DNA from: Channallabes apus
Lineage: Eukaryota > Chordata > Actinopteri > Siluriformes > Clariidae
Reading direction: 5' to 3'
NCBI GenBank assembly: GCA_030522415.1
Contig: CM060125.1
Location: 27,072,667-27,136,666 of the forward strand
DNA length: 64,000 nucleotides
The notes below the pieces were generated by a model. The model had not been told where the DNA came from. It made no database searches and worked only from the letters and a program-made list of their open reading frames with translations. Below, piece by piece: positions 35,621 to 50,300 of this stretch. A program made the translations under genes and the position numbers. The stretch's first letter is position 1, and each line of letters starts with the position of its first letter.

Positions 35621-38600
35621 GTAAACACGGAGCTAAAGGAAAAAAATGGCATCAAAACTGTGGTATTTGGACAAATTGCAAAAATCTAAACTTTGCAATG
35701 GCCCATCGTGGTTTTGACTCCACCAAATTATACCTATTTTATGCGATTTTATACAAGTCTGAGCAAACCAGAAATAAACATTAAACTAAAAATGCGTAAA
35801 ACGAGTAGTTAGGTAGAAACACACGTCTGTATCGCATATTTTATTTATCAAAATAAGCTCTAAATGATGGCAGCTATATGCAATATTTTTTATCGACTTG
35901 CTTTTACTTGAATACTCATTGAGATCAGACCTCTAAATACGTTTCTGATGGCAAACTGACAGAAATGTTTAATATTAGAGAATATGTTAAATATATATGT
36001 CATGCGATTTATACAGCGACGGAGAAAATAGCAAACGTCACTTGTCCTGTCCTGTGGGAAAAACAACCACTAAATGGCAACTTTAATTATTCGCAGATTC
36101 TTATTTACCAAAGACTAAACTTGGGATACGGACATTTAAGGCGCATCGAGATGCTACAGACTATTTTATCTCAGCATAAACTCAGTTTTTATATAAATTG
36201 TATTTATTTAAAACATTTTTACTACGTCTAAAACTCAAAAGCAATATCTGTGTTGGTAATAAAGTAACACTGCGTTTTATAGTATCTTGTTAAATATAGA
36301 CAACATACAACAGGGTGTTAATTTTTCCTTCCTTCCATTTGTTTACAACTGTTCATCTAAAAACGCTTTTTAATTAGTGTTTAATTAATTAGCTTACGTG
36401 TTTGCCCTGGAGCAGCCATTGTGTGTGTTTTTTCTTGAGTGTATTTCATTGATTGCACATATGTTTTTAGATTCTACTGGGCTTCCTTGAAACTAAGGAT
36501 TCCATCTCAGAGGGGTTTTCCCTTTTAAATAAACAATAATTAAATTAAAGAAGCAGAATAGAGCACAGACACAATGCAGATCGACAACAAACTTGCTTAT
36601 TTCCGTTTCACCAGTTGCTCTAAAAACCTTGAAATTTTAGGTTCAGCAATAAACATTAAAGGCTAAGAAGCAATTAACACCGAGCCAACCAACAAACTAA
36701 TAATACAGCAAATAGACGTTTGTATTTTTCTTTCGACACAATTCTACATTTATTTTCTACAGAAGAAATGTTTTCATTAACTTCTGATTTTGGATTCAGT
36801 CAAGGCTGTGTTTACCCAAACACAAAAACTTTTAAACTTCAGTTCATAAAATTCCAGGGCTTCAAATTTTCAAAACAACTTTTCCACCTCATAAAGAGCT
36901 TGATAATTAACTAACTATTTAGATCATGCCAGCATAATGAAAAGTTCAAACTCTACAAGGCAGGGAGTTCCTGAGACTGGAACAGCAAACCAATGATCTC
37001 ATAAACTAACCAGCTTTGAAAATCAGGAGCATAAAATGTTGTTTATGAAAATCCATTTGATTCTCATGATAACACAGACGCTTCCCATGATGCTTGATTT
37101 AATTCATATGAATCTCTGGATTGCACCTAATCAGCTGAAATACCTGATACTGTGGAAAAGTTGTTTCAACTGGCATTAATTAATTTCAGACATTTCCATT
37201 ATTTTATCAATCATTAAAAATATAGTTAGACTGGAGGTACAGTAACCCTCGTCTCCAACGGCCAAAAAGCTTTAGCGATAGATTCTTACATATCTTTTGT
37301 ATGAAAATAGCAAAGCAAATAGACATTACAAATGCACATCAACCTCCTATAAAAACATAAGATAACTTTTAAAGCTAACATCTGAAGCTCTTAAATTCAA
37401 CTGCTATCAAGGATGTAATTAGGTTAAGGCTTCAGTGTCATATGGTTTGGCCATGTCAGTGAGATCAACCACGATTAATTCCAATGACATTATGTCTAGG
37501 CAAAACAAATCAGTACTTTTACTAAAATTCCTTATAAATGATTCCTTATAAAACAATTCCTTCTAAAAACATTATCCAACTTGTACACACTTTAGAAAAA
37601 AAATTAGAAGCCTGATGTTTTGTTGTCCCAATGGGGAAAATTTTAAAGCAAGGAGGTAAGTTTTAGCTGCAAAAAGGCTGCTGTGGCCACAAGCTGACAC
37701 ATCAACCAACAAGAAGCAGCAAGGATGCAGTACATATCAAAATGTTAAGTCAAAAAAAAAAGTCTTCATTCATTGCATTTTTAAATCAATCAGATGTAAT
37801 CCGAGATCCTTTCTTTCATCACACTGAGCTCAGGAATGCTTGAATGTGATTGGCCAAGAGGCATTAACATCAGCTTTAGCAGTAATTTCTATTAATGCAC
37901 TTAGTCTAACATGGCTTCCTTCTAACAACATAGGGTTTAATAAATACTTTTAATATTTAACATTTATAGTCAAGATGTGAAGCTGGGTAGAAAATTACAG
38001 GAATTTGTGCTTTCTCAAGATGATGTAGTAGTAGGCAAGTTATGCAACAGAACCAAAGTGTTATTTTTTTGGGTCATTGATAAATTCACTGACCTTTGCA
38101 ACACAAAATGATGAATTTCATCACAGTTTCATCAAGGATCATTACACCAGCACTGCTTTAGTTTGTGAAATCCATTACAGCCATCGCTTATAAAACCTAT
38201 AACCAAACATTTTTGATTCATTGGCTAAGCTAGATGGTCTGGCAGTTCAAAACAGTTCAGAAAGTTCAAAACAGACAAAAGTTAGGATATTTTTGCGGTC
38301 CATCATTCTGAGAAGGGTATGATATTTAATAAACCATGAGCCATTTACACGCGCCTGAAACCAAAGACAAGCCAAAAGAAACTGAACACATGGCCACACC
38401 AGTTTGTGACCTCAGAGTTGAAGAGCACACTGAGGTTTAGATGAGAGGATTCATTCTTCTACAGAGTGCTTAGAAATCACAAACAATATCTGGCATGCTT
38501 ATGAAATTAAAGGCTGGAATCGGCTGTGCCAGTTAGCACTGGAAATCTCCGTTAGCCAATAATAGTAAAGTAGTGCAAGCCAATAGGAGGTTCAAATTCC

Positions 38601-39590
38601 ATCAGGACAGTGTTGGGACGACATACAGCATTACACAGCTGCTGATGTGACATGGTGGTTATACTTTAATAAAGTGTAGCCATGAGTTAATATATCGAGA
38701 CCATAAGATTTAGAAATGCTTAACTCTTAGCAAATATTTGAAAGAACTTTGAAAGACATCAGGTCGAGTAGAGCTTTCTGGCACCATGAGCGCAGACTGA
38801 GGACTGATTGATATGCATGATTTCAATAAAGAAATGAATCTCTGATACTGAGATATGTCTATACCATTATCCAACGTCATCTTAACCAAATCTTCTGTCC
38901 ATCCCTTCCAAGGAATGAACAGAAGGCTACATAATGAGCACGGGATTTCAGAAAATATGATATTGTGGACTCCAGTTACACAATTTGTGGCCACAACATA
39001 AGTCATGACTAGAAGATACTTAGCTTGTGGCCTTGAAATATTAATTGGAGGCTTTGCTATATTAATTCATGGTCACACCTTGTTAAAACATAACCCACAA
39101 CGACTCTAATATAAATAGAGATTATTTTCATGGTGCAGATTTCTATTATTTCTTTGTATTCCAGTTAAATCCAATCATAATTGAACTGTAGCAGTGTTTA
39201 AAAAGTAAAGCCTCCTATAAACTTAGCATATTTGTTAAGGAGGTGTCAGGCAGGACCCGTTTTAACTCAGACTGCAAAGAATTCTAATAATCCATACAAG
39301 ACAAACATACTAAAAATAAGTTTTTCAGGTTTTAGCGGCAGACTCGAGAGCATACAGAATTTTTTTTTGCGTATGAGAACTTGGTAAGAAATTTTAGGCG
39401 AGCGAGCAGAAGCATGCTAAATCTGAATAGCACTGGATGTTTTGTCTCAAAGCGAGGAGAGAGCAAATCAGGCCAATTCACACAAGGGTTTCTGCATATG
39501 TGTGTGTGTGTAAGCAAGGGAGAGTGAGAGAGAAAAGGAGAAAAGTGTGTGTGTGTAGCTCCTTGTTTCTACTGTCCAGTCACTTGCTGT

Positions 39591-39698
39591 CCTTTTGGGG
39601 GGGGGGGGGGGGGCACTCCAGAGGCTAGTTAGAAGGTGTCTCGTTCTCACCACGAATCTAATTAGATCCCTGACTGAGGTCTTAACATTTCCTTGAAG

Positions 39699-39736
<38 letters not shown>

Positions 39737-39740
39737 CTTC
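39591..39740. repeat. G17 run and (GA)n microsatellite
   Basis: An unbroken run of 17 G at 39597-39613 could form a G-quadruplex. A (GA)n of about 29 bases follows at 39705-39733. Another G-run of about 13 lies near 48899. Confidence 0.85.
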
Positions 39741-39834
39741 TCAAAAGAGGGAGAAAAGGTGCTAAAACACCATCTCTCTTCCCTGTCCTCACTCTCCTCC
39801 ACGCTCACCCCATCCCTCCAGCCCCCTCGGAAGA

Positions 39835-40560
39835 AAAACAAAGAGCGGCGAGCTAATGAAGTTGGTAATTAAGAAGCTTCTGTCAGGCACAATAGGTAAT
39901 TAGACATTCGCTTCCCTCGGGTGCTGGCAGTCCAGTCTCATCAGTGCTTGGAATGACCAAGCATGCTAGCCTTTCAGACCCCTCTGAAAAGAGAGAGGAG
40001 TGCTAATTTTCACCTCCCCCTGACCTGGACCTGCTATATCTCCTCAGGCTCAGAGCGCACCATTTCCTCCCACATTCAGTACCGTGGTTCACCCTGATTG
40101 CCAAGTAGTGTTACGAAATACACACCAGGCACTTAGACAGACATGGTCAGAACACTAGGATCAACATGCATCCTGTGTAGAGTTCTACAGCATACAGGCA
40201 ACAGTTATTTACACAACATCTTCAGATGATGAGGAGAAGCTCCTAAACAGCTCCATGAGCATCTTCCACCTTTTGAAGCCACTCTCGGTGCTTTGTCTAT
40301 GAAATGCCATAAAAACGGGCAAAAAACGGGCCGTGAAACGAGTGTGCATGTGCCTCTCTCAGCATTCTGAGGGAAGCCATTCTAATTATCACGTTTCCTT
40401 TAGATTGCTCGGCCCGTGGTGGAGATAGGGAGAGTTCACTTGGCCTCAATTAAGCATATTTATCTCCGATTATCCGACGGTGAGATTTCTGTGCGAGCGA
40501 AGAGATTATTCTAAAGAGGCGGCGATACGCGGGAGGAGCGAAATGTTCAGAAGAAGTGAC
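39835..40560. promoter_or_regulatory. Candidate emx2 enhancers, downstream blocks 3 and 4
   Basis: Two repeat-free pieces are seen. 39840-40090 has GAGCTAATGAAGTTGGTAATTAAG and TAGGTAATTAGACATTCGC words. 40330-40540 has TTCTAATTATCACGTTTCC, GGCCTCAATTAAGCATATTT and TTATCTCCGATTATCC. Several TAATTA/CAATTA cores sit in unique sequence. No open frame of note. Confidence 0.35.
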
Positions 40561-43500
40561 ATCTTTCAGCCGGAGAAGAAAGGGGAAATGAAAGAAATGG
40601 AAATTGAATCAGGATGAGACGCAGTTTAAACTGGCTTCTGTGTTTCTCCATACCGGTGTAAACATAACGGATGGCTTTCGATTTTTTTCCCCCTGACGAG
40701 AGAATAACATGACGCATGAGGAGACTTTTCCCCACAAGACAAGTGAACCAAGAATTTAAAGAAAACATCTTGTTTTTTGTCCCTCAGATATTTAAGCGTC
40801 TATTCCTATATTATTGAACATCTCCTGTACAGCGTCTATACAGTTTAGTCACCACTAAACCCTTGAGGAACCCTTCAGCACGCGTGTAACCAGTGACGGC
40901 TGGTCAAGATTTGGAATTCGAGGAGGAAAAATCCTATTATCTGTTACAGTTTAGTCTTACAGCATAGGGAAAGCATAAAAATAGTGTATGCATTATGTGC
41001 ACAAAGCTTTAAAAAGAAAGACCGGCATCACCACTCATGGTCTTTTTATATTGTTTAAAGTCTGTGTGTCTTGTAAAAAGCAAGAATGATACACTGTGCT
41101 GAGAGCTAACACACTTATTGAATCCAAACACAAATTATGCCTCTGTCCTTTATCTCCTTGTTTAATTTGGATTTTGATCAGACATTGTGTGCTTCATCAT
41201 CTATTACTTTCTTTCCTAAAGACATTTTGTTATGATTTTTTTCTCTTTTGAAACTACTTTTTCTCTTTTAAAAAACAAAACAAAAAACAACAAAAAATTC
41301 AGTTCATCTGGACTTACAGTATAGTTAACTACATTCTTAAGATCCTGGACAGACATGATGCCAAGATCCCTAGCAAGGAATTCACCCCCGAGTTCCTGAA
41401 TATGAACAAGCACAGTCAACCTTGATGTGACCTTGACCCTATTTGGGTCAATTCCAAAATCACATCTGTTCATCTGCTGGTTAAATGTCCAAATATAATT
41501 CCAAACAAATACAACAAACATTCAAAGAGAATCTAGGATGGACAAAAACAATGAGTTTATCTGGTGGTAGAGGAGTAAATCCACTTTAAGCCATTTATAT
41601 TATAATATACGTTCAATGTAATGCTTACTCCACATGACTATTCTTTCAGCACTACAGCCCTAAACTCCATGCCAATCTCTCACATACTGTATGTGTCATG
41701 GATCTGGTGCTTACTGGGGCCCCTTTGATCTGTGGGTTCATTTTGACATTCCTGGTAACCATTTACACTGTTTAGACGAGACGTGCCCTGCTGCAGGGCA
41801 CAACACCTGGGATCTGAACCGCTGACCTCACGGCCGAAGCTCAGGGATCAGCACGGACAGACAGAACCTCTGCTTCATATCCTGTCAGGCCCCCGGCTGT
41901 GCCGGAGCATGTAGTCAGCCCTTGAGACACGTCACCTGTGCCCAGGTAATAGCAGTCATAACATAGGAAAGGGAAAAGGTCGGAGGAAGCGGTGCACAGC
42001 TGTGTCCACAAATGGAAGAAAACTCACAGGCCACATTGTCATCTTAAGCCATGATGTTCCTCAGTTATCCAAGTAAATCTGAATGATCATACTGGATCAT
42101 TTTGACTTACATACAATAATGGGGTGCAGCTCAACTGCAGAAAGAACCAAGTAATGGTTTCGGTAATTCAGGACGCCTAGGGGAAGAGGCTCTCAAATGA
42201 ATAATCCAAAAATCATAACCCACTATTATCTTTCTGATTTAACATATTTTAAAGGAATTATTAGCCTGTTTAAATGAGGGAGTGAGATCCGTTGTGAAAT
42301 TGTTTATTAACGAGCTCCGAATGAACAATTAAAAAAACAAAACAAATAGGGGTATTTGTGTAATGATAAACTGCCAAGGGAAGTGTTTCAACATCTGGAT
42401 ACGTTGCTTGCGCTCAATGAGCAAAACATGTTGAGACTTTTTGCACAAAGACTTGTGGCGAACATATGACACTATAAAATGGAATACGCAATCAGCGGCA
42501 TTAACTTTGGCACCTTTTTGCAGGGTTTCTGAGAGATTGTGAATGCTGGTTTTCATAGAACATTGTGTACATGCGTTCTACTTAAGGGTCTGCTTTCACA
42601 TCTCCTAACCAGAGCGGAACACATGGATAACCTGTAATAGGTTATGAGGAACTGACTCCACTAGGAGAGAGGACTTAACTTAAGATCGGGCGAGGTGTAT
42701 GGTAATTGCAACACAGGTCTCCAGCCACACCTCATGCACTTCAATAGGACCAGCTCCTCAAGTCAAGTCTTCATTGCTAACCAATGGCGAGCCCACATGT
42801 GGAGGAAAGTGCTGCATAGGTTAAGCCAATAGTTTTAAAACTAGCAGCTTTGGAGGACAGATTATACAGATGATCTGTAATTTAGAGCAAAGTGAATGCC
42901 CGCCATTATCAATGCAAAAAGTACAGTGGCGTAGTTGACACGTGACTTCGTTTTAAAGGGTCTATATTTAAATATTTTTAACTTTAAGTTAACACATGTC
43001 TCTGAGATCTCCCAGTGAGTTAATGCTCCAGCTGAAACACCCCCACGGACAATGCATTTTTCATACTTCCAACTCATCCTTTTTCACTCCTCTTCTAAAT
43101 TTACTGTTTCAACGTCAATGTAACGCCAAATTTACTGTTTCAACGTCAATGTAAATGAGCTACTGCCGCGCCACACCCGGCCAGAGGATAACAAAATTGA
43201 GGAACAAGACAGGGGAGGTCTTACACAAGGAGCAACATATAATGCCTTCGGAAGGTCATTATATTTTATTTTATAATTAATTTCTCTAATAAGTTGTCCG
43301 TGCATAACAGGTCCCGTTTAAAGCGTGTGCGCAAGAGGAAAACGCCACCCATGCTGGCGATGAGAGGCGACACTCCAGGTACTTTCTCCTGAATCTAAAC
43401 TGGAGAGAAGCTTCCAATACTAAATCCTTTACTGAACTAAATGACAATTGATTTGTCCTGCTTCTGTTACTCCTCAAGTAGCACATCTTCAAGTCCTAAT

Positions 43501-46500
43501 TTATCTTGTTTAAAAGAAAACAGAAATTCGCAAAAAACAATAATTTTTTAAAAATACCAAGCTGAATGTTTAATATGGTGCTGTAATCGCCAGGCACCAT
43601 AAATGTTACGTTATCTATCAGCTCTGTGTCCGCATGTGTGTCTGAAACTCAACTTCTTCTTGAAAGCTCTTTACAACATGCTCTTCTTTGATACATGACC
43701 TCTGATGCATGTGGTTCCATGGGTTCTAAAACAAAAAAACCATGCAGAATGTGTGTTCTCTCTGTACCCCACCCTTAAATCACGTTTTGATAAGCTCGGC
43801 TGACGAGCCTCTCCTCAGGAGGAAATAAATGAGTCATTCTGAGCTCAGCGTGCTTTCCAAAACAAAAGCTGAAAAGGAGGCTGGAATTCTTGGAACGCTG
43901 TCCGTTTCCCAGCAGGTGCCTGTCAGCTCCCTAACAGATGTTCAACATACTGCTTCCTCCTCCTGCGTTAGTCGATGCCAAAGTGCCGCAAGTGAGCGAG
44001 CCAGTGAGCTAGGGCGGCTCTCATCCCTCAACGTCCGGCCTCGACCCTGCGCCTCTCAGCGCCACCGCCACGGGGGAGATAAAGAGCCTTGGACTGCCTG
44101 CTTGAAGGAATCCTAAATAGTAGTGGCTGTAAATCAGGCTCCCATGGCCCTATGGGTAGCAATTATCTTTTTTCGCACTAATAAATCCCCTCCCCATTAC
44201 TGATAAGGTGGTGCTCTTTCTGAACTGCACAGAGGAAAGAAAACAAAAGCGTGCGTTTAATGAGGGAGGAAGAGTTGGATGGCGTAGACGGCTTTTTTTT
44301 TTCTTTTTTCTTCCCCCCGGTACGGTTTCTCGGTTCACTGGAAGCCGTTCGCATCTTTACAGCTCCTTCTAATATGCTTTTGTTCCTGGTTAATTTATAT
44401 CTATTGCAAGACTTTTAGAGCCAGTTATTCACTGCAGGTGCAGAGTGTCTTTGAAAGTGTGAATTTTGATATAGATCCTCCTCAGACTTCTTTGATAGCC
44501 AAGATAATGAAGTAGCATATAAACTCTTAGTTACGTTTAGAGCTAGACTAGCTCTGTGGAGACTTAACGCATTAGCTTGGTGAGAGATGAGAGGGGACGA
44601 CTGATCAGATAGCAAGGTTCTACGATTGTATCTTCCAGGTTGATGTGTTCTTGGATGTTGAGCTGCGTTTTGCAGCAGGAGCTGATGAGAGACTACTGTG
44701 CGCTGTTTTAGGAAAATGATCAATGATGGGCCGATAACTTGATGAGCTCATTGGAGTTACTGTTCACACCTTAACGTTCAATATCTCCCAATGGCGGCAC
44801 AGCCAAGGTCTCAACTGTCAAATTCTTAAAAAGGACACATTTTTGATAGTAATTTTGATATTTTTGGTCGATATAATGAGTCTGTTTATTCAGCTATAAT
44901 GGTCGCTTTTTTTTAACCCCTCTTTTCTTTTTTAACCCCTCTATTGCTAAGGTACCACATATTCCTATCAAAAACCCTTCTCTGCAAAGGAAACCGTAAG
45001 AGTACAGCGCTTCAACCTCTGATTGCTGACACTGGAGACTCCTTCCATAAATGCCAGAATACTCCACCATACAAACAATCAAAAAGTACAAACTGTGTAG
45101 AGGTTCAGGTCTCTGATTTTGTTCATAAAAGCTGAAATTTGGTTGAAATTGTACATCTTTGTTTCTTGACTAAATAAACCCGTGTATACACTATAAAAGA
45201 CATCAGTCTTGTTAGTCCCAGACCCAGAAAAACTTCTCTATCAGATGCATGACAAATGATGTGCTCCTTATAAAAGCACTGTGCTACTTTATGACCTAAT
45301 TAACAATTGCACGGAATGATTAATAGATAAATAGTCCTAATCTCTTCCTTATTGATGCAGATCTCGAAGCACAAAGTGAGACCAGGTGTGTTTGCCAGTG
45401 CAAGCCACAGAGAACAAACATCAATTAAAAAGAGAAGGGTGGAAAAAAAAAAAAAAAACAGCACAGTAACAAATTCTGCTCTCCTGCTTCTTCACAACTT
45501 CTTAGGTTGGACCCTTGTTCTTAGTGAAGACTTAAGTTTAACCTCATTAGGCGAGCACACACTAGATACATAATTATTCCTGAGAGGATCAGCCTCACTA
45601 ATACAAATTAGAGTGATAATGAAGCCACTGAGACTGGCCACTGCTGCTCCCTGAACATCGCCTACGGTGATCTATTATGTGGAATTAGAGCGTTTGTTTA
45701 CGTTGTGTGCTAAAAGCTTTTTTTGCCTTTTATAAAAAAAAATAAAATAAAAAAAAGTCCAGGTTCTGCAAGTTCAATATAATCGGCATTACGGAACCTG
45801 TTTAGAATTTAGAAGTTATTGTTCCAAACTATTTAATTCAGGGAAAATATGTATTCTGAAAATAGTAGAAAAGTCCAATATGTTGTGCATCATAAATTCC
45901 TGTTTGGGCTAAACTACACGAGTTCTCCTTATTGCATAACTGCTGTGAATTTAGGCTGGAAAGCTGTTAGGCAGAGGAGCATGTAGAACCATGTCGGGCG
46001 CTTGTAAAAGTTCTGTGTGAGAAGACAACTCATGTCCGCTATCTGAAACGCATCTGGCCTTTTTATGCAATGCGGCAATTTGAGCGTGCTGAAAGTCTAC
46101 TTCAAAAGATGTTCGAACGTCTCCTCGGGCAGGAGGAAATAATCCCTTTTCTTACCATTTCAAAACTTCACTCAAACATGAACTATAAATCTGGGATATT
46201 TCCCACTTGTTTTGTATTTTTACAGTGACACAGATTCTCCTTGAGGTAAAGCTCATAAACTGCCAAAAAGACTACTGTAGAGTAGTACTGATACCTGAAA
46301 AGCAGAGAAACAAAGAAATAAACATCACATTTCACATCATTTTGTAACACAAGATTACATGGAAGATATCAATTAAATACATGAAATTAATATGGGGAAA
46401 AAACATGAAGAATAAATGGGGGGGGGTGTATTAAATCAGAAGAAAAATGTATCACTTCTAAAGGTCACATGACTCAAATTACATTACATTTAGTAATAAA

Positions 46501-47090
46501 CACGTAAAAAATTAATGCCATGTTGATAAACAAATAAATAAATAAGCAAATAAATAAAGCATACTTGAAAAAATAATTGCACAAAAATCCCAAGAGAGGA
46601 TGGGAACAAAAAAAAGTGAACGTTAATGAATGTCAGTTAAAAAAAAAAAAAACTACATCATGTATATGAAGTGTCTAATAAACACGCACACATTTTTGGT
46701 ATTATTCTCTAATTATGTAGCAATAAAAAAAGCAATAGAAACTTTGGCAGAGACACTACAAAAAGTGACTGTGTAGTGCGTTCGAGGCCAAAGCTGTGAA
46801 TTAAAAAAAAAAAAAAAAAACCTCCAAGAACAAAAAACAACAAAAATACCCCCACCACACCACACAAGTAGATGTTTCGCATGCGTGTTGCTTGCAAGCT
46901 TGGTCACACGCCAAAACATCATTCTGTGGTTTCACACGGTTTTTAATAAACCTCCCAAAAATAAAGAATTGTGTTCAGACAGCTCTTTCCTTGGCCTGGT
47001 GCAGGTTAAACAAACCTTGGTGTTTTACTAGAGAGCATGCTCAAGAATAAAAAAAATAAATAAATAAAAAAAAAATTGCAAAAGGAAGTT
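40561..47090. other. Gene desert, middle part
   Basis: No gene is recognised. A 27-base word is repeated in tandem at 43097-43123 and 43128-43154 (period 31). 43780-44210 is a mixed-composition block with CATTACTGATAAGGTGG and GTAGCAATTATC words that may be regulatory. At 41800-41860 a GATCTGAACCGCTGACCTC stretch read on the minus strand resembles a tRNA T-arm. Poly-A/T runs are common from 45400 to 47070. Confidence 0.4.
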
Positions 47091-47345
47091 GACAAGAGAG
47101 ACAAATGATGGATCTCACCCCACCGAAGGGGCTTGACATTTTAGCCAGAAAGGTTGATCGGCGCCATTGGCTGCCAATTAAACTGCGTAATAAAGTCTTT
47201 AGAGAGGACGAAATGAAAATCCACACCCTCCTGCAGTGGTGCTGTCATAGTGAGCTCAGCGAGGCTGGAAGGACGGGTCTATTAAAGCTCGTGTCACACG
47301 TATGTTTGGCACATTTGAAAGTCATTTGGCTTCCTTTTTAAGATG
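47091..47345. promoter_or_regulatory. Candidate emx2 enhancer, downstream block 5
   Basis: About 250 bases of unique, balanced sequence between A-runs and a (GT)n. It contains paired inverted CCAAT words (ATTGGCTGCCAATTAA at 47166-47181) and GTAATAAAG. A 78-codon open frame crosses it but resembles no known protein, so a regulatory reading is preferred. Confidence 0.4.
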
Positions 47346-50300
47346 CCTCTCTGGTTAAAGGGGAAGGACAGGGAATGTGGTGTGTGTGTGTGGGAGATGA
47401 AACCACCTCCAACAAACCCATGCCTCATATAAACTGCAGATAAAAGAGCCAACAGAGCAATTAGAGGCATCCTCTGACCTGGCGGGTGCTTCTCTTGAAA
47501 GCCGCAGTTCCTGACAGGAAAAACTCCCAGAGCCGATACTATCTGTGGGATAGCGCTAAATAACCCAGTTATATATTTCTCCGGGCACCACAGAGTGATT
47601 GAAAGGGAGTGAAGGAGCAGATTTTGGCCAAAGGCAAAGATAAGCACTAGGGTTGTGTGTGTGTGTGTGTGTGTGTGTGTGAGACGAGTCAGGTCCAGCA
47701 ATCAGTTTGTGATCTGGGGCGGTGTTTAGTGGCGTTGTAAGATCAGCTAAACTGGCCCTAATTTGCACTGTTGTAGGAGGTGTGTGATGAGGTGGAAAAG
47801 GTCCAGAGGGGGGAAAGGAAGAGGCCTTTCGTCTGTCAGAGACGGAGTTAAGCCTCGCCCCGGGGGCGGCACACTCGACCGAGATGAAGCCAGAGATAGG
47901 AGCGGGGAAGGAGGGAGAGCAGAGGATGAAAGATTGTCCACACCTGAGAGTTACAGCTCACTCAGCGAGCGCTCGCGGTTGCGAGAGTTTTTGTTTCTTT
48001 ATTAAACGCGTCACTCACTAAGTGAATTATCTATTAGTGCACCATGACTCATTCCACAGGTGTGCAAACTTTAGCACTTTCTTTGAGACGGTTAAGTTTT
48101 CAACATGCTAACACGAGCAAACCTAATCTACATCTTAATACAACCGGGTTTTCTGCGGGATCTTTTAGACGACTATCCGTTCTGCTTGCCGCATTTTTCG
48201 CCCGCCAGATTGTAAAAGTAGCTGTCAAATTTGGGTTGGCAGAACAGCCGACCACAGAACAACCTGGAACTGTGTCAGAGAGCGCAACAGAGAAACAGAG
48301 GGAGAGATGGTCAGTAAGAGAGGAGAGAGAGAGGAAAAATAATAAAAAAAAGAGCAATCGAGTGTGGGGGTGTTTACAGTACATGGATGATTTGGGTGGT
48401 TTTATTGTACACGGAAGTACATTTCTGTGTTAAACTCTGATTAAATTTTTATCTAACGAGCAAGGCTTCAGTTCTACACACATACACACAAGGCCGAGTG
48501 TGTGACTGTACTTGCCCAGTGTGAATAATCTTGTTTTAGTTGGTCTGGATACACATCAGGACCTCTGAATGGGACTACAGGCGCTCGGTGATGGTGCGCT
48601 GTTGACTAAGTCTGAATCTGCATTGACGTCCAAAGCAATTATCCTGACTTTTAAGCTGTGAGCTGCATTTATTACTGCATAAAAGCCCTCATTCATTTAA
48701 CATATATCTGATTATTTATTTAAGACTCCTATGACAGGCGTTCATGTCTCTCGGCATTATGTGGTCGTCATCTCAGCGCACGGTTTGGTGTCTGATGAAC
48801 AGCAACGAACTTATTGAAGTCGCTGCGTCTACAGTAACAGGTGCCGTAACATGATGTTTAGGCAGATTCCTAATGAATGGTTATTTAAGACATAAGGAGG
48901 GGGGGGGGGAGAAACGGGCACATGTGCTTGATATTACTGTATATATTTCCTAAATTCACATGAACATCATGGAAGCTTGACTAATGAGGTCTTAAAAACC
49001 CTCCAGTATGAAATACAGCCAAGAATAGACCAGAGCCAAGGTTGGTATGTCCATGGCTCCAATGCCTGCGGGTGGAGACCGCTGAAATCCACTCTGTGAG
49101 GCGATTTCACAAGCCACTGTATTCATATTTAAGGAGTCAGCCTGTGTTTATACTACAGGACCATGGAATGCTTAATTCTGATTGGTTAAAAATTTTCATT
49201 TTCTGTAACAGCAGCTCGACTGACAGTAGCTCCATCAGCAAAGATTATATTCCATCTCCATCCAGCTAGTGGACCAATGGGGACCACCGTATTTATTCCC
49301 ATTTTGTACAACCATGGTAGGACCTCTGGTCAACATTAATACACACATTAAAGAGGATATTAATGTCAGTTTAAATATGGCGAATTTCTAAAACTTCTAA
49401 AAGGACTTCTGTAGGAAGCATTTTGGAAAAGTGCTCAGTGTCCGATCTTGTTTCTCACCATTTTGATTCATTAAGAGAAATATAGTGGCTGGTAAAGGAA
49501 AGGCAGTTTATAGCTGATTTAGTACACAGTGTTAAAATTAATTGGACACAAAGGACAACGTGTCGTTCTTTACATAATAACTGGATGTGCTGTTTTCAGG
49601 AAATAAATCCGTTTCAGTGTAGTAAGGAGAACTACGCTGTGTGATGGGTCACATGACCATCCTGCCAGCGATTGCTCCCCTACGTCACCAAATAGTGTTT
49701 TTTATTGTTACCTAGTCAGCAACTCCACCTACACTTATTCAGAATCAGAATACTTCACGAGACTCGGATACAAATCATAGTAAAATCGGTGCCAAGCACG
49801 GAAATCAAAACACCCCCCTGCCACCTGGAGACGAAAAATCCTGTATTCATGAATGCAACCTCATTCGCCAAGATTTACTGATGTTAACCGAAGTGTTCTC
49901 TTTACGCATGCTGGATTACAACACAAAATCCTTTCATTAGGCTCTCGTACGTCTAAAGCACCAAGGTGTTTTTTCCCCTCTAAGCTGATCGCTGGTCCAG
50001 AGGCGACCCCGGGGTGACAAAAAGGTGTTGCTTGGATATTTCACCACACGGGGCGAAAGACGATTGCCTCAGCGGCGCCATCTCCGCGGGGACTTCTACT
50101 GTCATTAGGCGTCCACAAAGCGCCGTGGCGGTCTGAGGTCCACAGCCTCGCACTTGGCTCATTAAAGCAGAGCAGGAGTCGAGCCTCTGCTCCAATCCTC
50201 CCTCTCATTAAACCGCATTCAGCTAATAGGCCAAATCCACACCAGCACCACCGCTGAGGCGAGAGGCCGGAGGAGTAAACGAGTGTGCTCACACCCCTCT

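Larger units (their letters stand above)
33066..39590. other. Gene desert downstream of emx2, proximal part
   Basis: No gene is recognised. Non-repetitive blocks that look regulatory are 33480-33780, 34190-34520 and 35440-35620. Between them lie a (TTA)n at 34507-34545 and a short GA-run near 35393-35414. From about 36240 to 39590 the DNA is AT-rich without identifiable elements; open frames are short and do not resemble proteins. Confidence 0.45.

Noticed and set aside
41800..41865. tRNA-like sequence on the minus strand
   Set aside because: Only a T-arm-like stretch is present; no matching A box or acceptor stem.
43829..44116. 95-codon frame, S/R-rich
   Set aside because: No recognisable domain and no flanking splice signals consistent with a gene.
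48044..48433. 129-codon plus-strand frame
   Set aside because: No motif, no splice context and a lysine/glutamate low-complexity end; expected by chance in a long desert.
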